From positions 159,694 to 223,693 of the forward strand of contig NW_025892601.1 in the NCBI RefSeq assembly GCF_002878395.1: a stretch of 64,000 nucleotides of DNA, in the 5' to 3' direction. Below are positions 60,913 to 64,000 of the stretch, piece after piece. Made by a program: the position numbers and the translations under genes. The notes under the pieces are model-generated. The model was not told the origin of the DNA, searched no databases, and saw nothing but the letters and a program-made list of their open reading frames with translations. The stretch is from Capsicum annuum (lineage: Eukaryota > Streptophyta > Magnoliopsida > Solanales > Solanaceae). Each line of letters starts with the position of its first letter. Positions within the stretch are counted from its first letter, which is position 1.

Positions 60913-62619
60913 ATGCTTGGGATGCTAGGAATTTATGTTTACATGGTTCCATGATATCTAAATGACAAGTCTATGTTAGCTATATACTTAAATATGAATT
61001 CCATGCTATTGATGTGTTGCGATTGTTGTGCTATTAAGCATTTATGATAATGGATATGTGTAATATGTACTCGAAATATATCCATAAAATCCCTACAATG
61101 TTTAAGATGTTGAATAACTACAGGAAGTATAGGATTCCCTACCTATGAAATTATAAATTGTGGACTCTAATCTTATGATCAAGTCATGTCATGTGTGTCA
61201 TTTTCCTTTTATTGTGTCCTAGGGGTATTTGTACTCGAATAATATAGTTTTTTGCCTAGAGGCATGTCATGTTGTCACGATAATCTCAGTCAAGCTATAA
61301 TCTATAAAACTCAGTCAGTCATGTGACTCAGGAAGCCTCAGAAATCTCATGATCTCAGTTAACTCTCAGGTAGTAGTACTATTCTGTCAGTCAACGGAAG
61401 CCAGTTAATCATTCCATGTACAGTCAGTTGAATCATGTTCAGTCTCTTCATATGGGAGTAGAAGTCAGCACCGAGTGAACCCAAGGATGGGAACTCACCT
61501 ACCAGTTTGGGGTATGATCTTTAGTAGTCATCCTTGCGTTCCAGAACTATGTAGACAGCATAGGTTGAGATATCTTAACCTGTCATATTAGGGTTGATGA
61601 GGTGGCTTAACCTATAAGTTAAGGGTTCCCACCGCTCTCGTTTTGAGTACCTGCCAGCAAAGGGTCACTCACAAGTGTCCTTACTAATGGCGCAGTATTG
61701 ACACCCCTCCCGTCGGGGTTGAGATTAGATCCCAACTTAGCCATAATGGCATAGATGGGGTATGTCGGTTAAACAACTACCTCCTACTATTTCAGACCCA
61801 GTCTCAGTAAAAGAACTCAGATAGTTCTTCACATATTAGTATACTAGGACTATTAGATATAGCCAAATTTAGTTATAGCACGGGACTCAGAATGTTCCAT
61901 CAGATTAAAAACTGTCAGGCACAGTCGCCCATGTTATCAGAACTATAGTTTTAGCCATGTCAGTTATCATTAAGCCATGTATTAGCGTACAAATTTATCT
62001 ATCACGTACTCATGATCTTAGTTCGTATGTATGTATGTTTCTACTCTTACATTAATATCAATCAGTTAGTTAGCATTACTTATGCATGCAAACCCTTTGC
62101 ATTAGCCTACCTCACTCGTATACTCAGTACTCTAGTTGTACTGATGCATTTGCGCTATGATGCTTCCTTTCATGGTACACCATAGGTTCAGAGACACGAG
62201 TTCCAGACCAGCAGTAGCAGTTGCATTCTAGTATACAGAGTTGTAGTGAATCTTCTTCATTCGAGAATGATATGATATTATTCTATTTCATTTATTATTT
62301 CAGCTCAGTTTTGCTAGATGGTGTTAGTTGGAGACATGTTCCTTCAACTCCTTATTCAGACAGTATTTAGAGACTTTTAGATTTAGTTCAGATTTGATTC
62401 AGGTTTCAGTTGTTTTGGGTATTTTTCATCCACACGGATGTTATTATTTTACAGATTCTTTATTCAGTTGAACCATATGGCCTACATGTTCATATTTTCT
62501 ACATTATTACATTATATAATGCAGTACATAGGTACAAATATCAGTCATGGGTTAGCTTGTGTTCCTTCGGGGTCATAAGTATCGTGTAGTATTTCGGTTT
62601 AGAAAATCGGGGTGCTACA
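60913..62619 (+). repeat. 3' portion of a plus-strand LTR (TGTAATACCC family)
   Basis: Matches the downstream half of the LTR at 1,496: GAACCCAAGGATGGGAACTC, TGCGTTCCAGAACTATGTAG and CAGTCATGGGTTAGCTTGTG. Ends GGTGCTACA. The upstream part of the LTR is missing at the join with pol at 60,912. Confidence 0.8.
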
Positions 62620-63012
62620 ATTATACAAAAATTGAATATTAAATTTTGATGGCTGAGCAATTGATAACTGATAGCGATTATTCTGTAGAACTAACTGAGT
62701 TCTTTACTAAATACTGTGACTGGAACTATAACTTTGGGAGTGTTCATTTAATAGAAATACCTTGATACAAACTAATTTGGGGTCCAACCTGTGACCCCAG
62801 TTAAAAGGATGTTAGAACTTTTCCACGGGATACTAATAATGTTGTGTCAACCCTAATCTGATATAAAGACTCATGAAATATATATATGATTGTGTCAACC
62901 CTAGTCTGGCAGGAGGACGACTTACCCTACAATAGCTACGTAGTTTTGTAAATCAGGTATTTCTATTAAGGGCCAAACCCTAACTGGCAGGAATACCCCA
63001 TCCCTAGGTTCA
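62620..63012 (-). repeat. Internal LTR fragment of the 57,764 family
   Basis: Aligns with 58,410-58,810: GATAACTGATAGC / GATAATTGATATTC, GGCAGGAGGACGACTTACC and CTATTAAGGGCCAAACCC. Neither LTR end is present. Confidence 0.75.
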
Positions 63013-63124
63013 CCTTTGGCTAACCTTAGAGTTTACCTCTTGAATTATAAGGATGGTGGTGTATTTGTATTGGAGGTGGTGAAGTCATCTCTGGATGATA
63101 AGGTGAAAAAGAAGCAAGTGTTAA
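63013..63124 (+). pseudogene. Short gypsy pol scrap (RNase H to integrase linker)
   Basis: The plus frame reads LANLRVYLLNYKDGGVFVLE and VVKSSLDDKVKKKQVL, resembling the linker before the integrase zinc finger. It is flanked by LTR pieces of the opposite strand. Confidence 0.6.
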
Positions 63125-64000
63125 TGTAATGCCCCAAGTCTGTACCATGGATGCTACATGATGCTCAAAATCCTGGAGGACGACGAGCTAACCCATGACT
63201 GGTACCTTCTGTAAAAACTAAATAATAATACTATACTATGCAGAAATTAGGCAAAAAACATGCCATAAGGTTAATACTCTAATAAAAATAAATACGATAT
63301 AACAATACAAAAATTGAAACATTTTTCTGAAATATACTCTAATCTAAAAAAGCCTCTAAACTGTCTAAAATGTAGAGTTTATGGGAAAAGTACCCAACTA
63401 ACTCCGTCTACTAAAATAAGCTGAACTACTAAAATAATGATCATCTCCTCAAACTAAGAGGACTTACCACTAACTTTGTCACCTTAATGTCTAAATTGCT
63501 AAGTATGATTGGGAGCCTACGTGTCTGAACCTATAATATAAAACATCATAGCGCAAAAGAAAGGTATGCATCAGTACTTTGAATGTAATCGTATACAAAG
63601 TGAGGTATGCTGAAATGCATGGGTTCATATGCATGAACAAAACTGACTGAATTGCATAAATATAGCTGAATAAGAATGCATATGTGAATACATAAACTGT
63701 AACTGAGATCATAATAACACTGGATACTGAATTTTGAATTACAAATTTACTGATATCTGAGTTTACTGATACTATGTAACTGATAACTGGATGACTGTAT
63801 CTGATAGTCTTGATCTTGTGTAACTATATTGAGTTCCATACTAAACTGAGTGACTGTGCCTGATAGCCCTAAATCTGTAGGACTAAATTGAGTTCTATTT
63901 TGAGACTGGAACAGAAACTGACACTGTGTGAGGTAATCATCTAACCGACATGCACCTTTCTAAATATATTGTAGTCCAACTTATAACTACAGTTGGAAGG
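63125..64000 (-). repeat. Start (element 3' end) of another minus-strand LTR, runs off the window
   Basis: Plus-strand TGTAATGCCCCAAGTCTGTA then GACGAGCTAACCCATGACTG matches the left end of the LTR at 57,764 and continues in parallel to the window end. The preceding five bases are GTTAA, a possible target duplication. Confidence 0.8.

Overview
The window is repeat-dense nuclear DNA of a flowering plant, most likely Solanaceae (Capsicum or Solanum type; family inferred from the look of the LTRs and a SINE-like repeat). I find no intact host gene. Almost every long reading frame is a decayed piece of a Ty3/gypsy LTR retrotransposon, and one 7.2-kb block is scrambled plastid DNA. No RNA gene is intact: only fragments of plastid trnH, 5S and 23S rRNA are present.

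Left part (1-18,786). The 3' end of a plus-strand chromovirus-like gypsy pol leads into a 2.4-kb LTR that breaks off near 3,907. The break abuts a mosaic (about 3,908-11,150) of short plastid pieces from many genes of both single-copy regions and the inverted repeat, in both orientations. AT-rich unique DNA follows, with a SINE-like copy, a composite inverted-repeat element (13,017-14,105), an old LTR remnant holding a second SINE-like copy, and a small MITE-like hairpin.

Central nest (18,787 to at least 54,813). One old plus-strand gypsy element, called O here, has its 5' LTR at 18,787 and its 3' LTR starting at 50,049. Insertions have split it apart: a solo-type LTR (20,499-22,683); a minus-strand Tat/Athila-like gag-protease element (24,227-37,504, perfect GTTAA target duplication) that itself holds a same-family plus-strand element without gag or pol (26,170-32,221); a full-length minus-strand chromovirus (39,915-50,000, perfect ATCCT target duplication) in the end of O's pol; a solo LTR (52,306-54,693) in O's 3' LTR; and a further gypsy element from 54,814. 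The two LTRs of O serve as each other's empty-site controls for two of these insertions.

Right part (54,814-64,000). The gypsy element starting at 54,814 is cut within gag by a minus-strand chromovirus remnant (57,764-60,912). Joined LTR and pol scraps follow, and another minus-strand LTR runs off the window.

The most unusual items are the shattered plastid mosaic; terminal tandem duplications that begin exactly at LTR edges in two unrelated elements (402 bp and 136 bp); and an orphan coding-like frame (28,061-29,125) in the gag position of the nested non-autonomous element. All names rest on reading motifs by eye; no database was searched.
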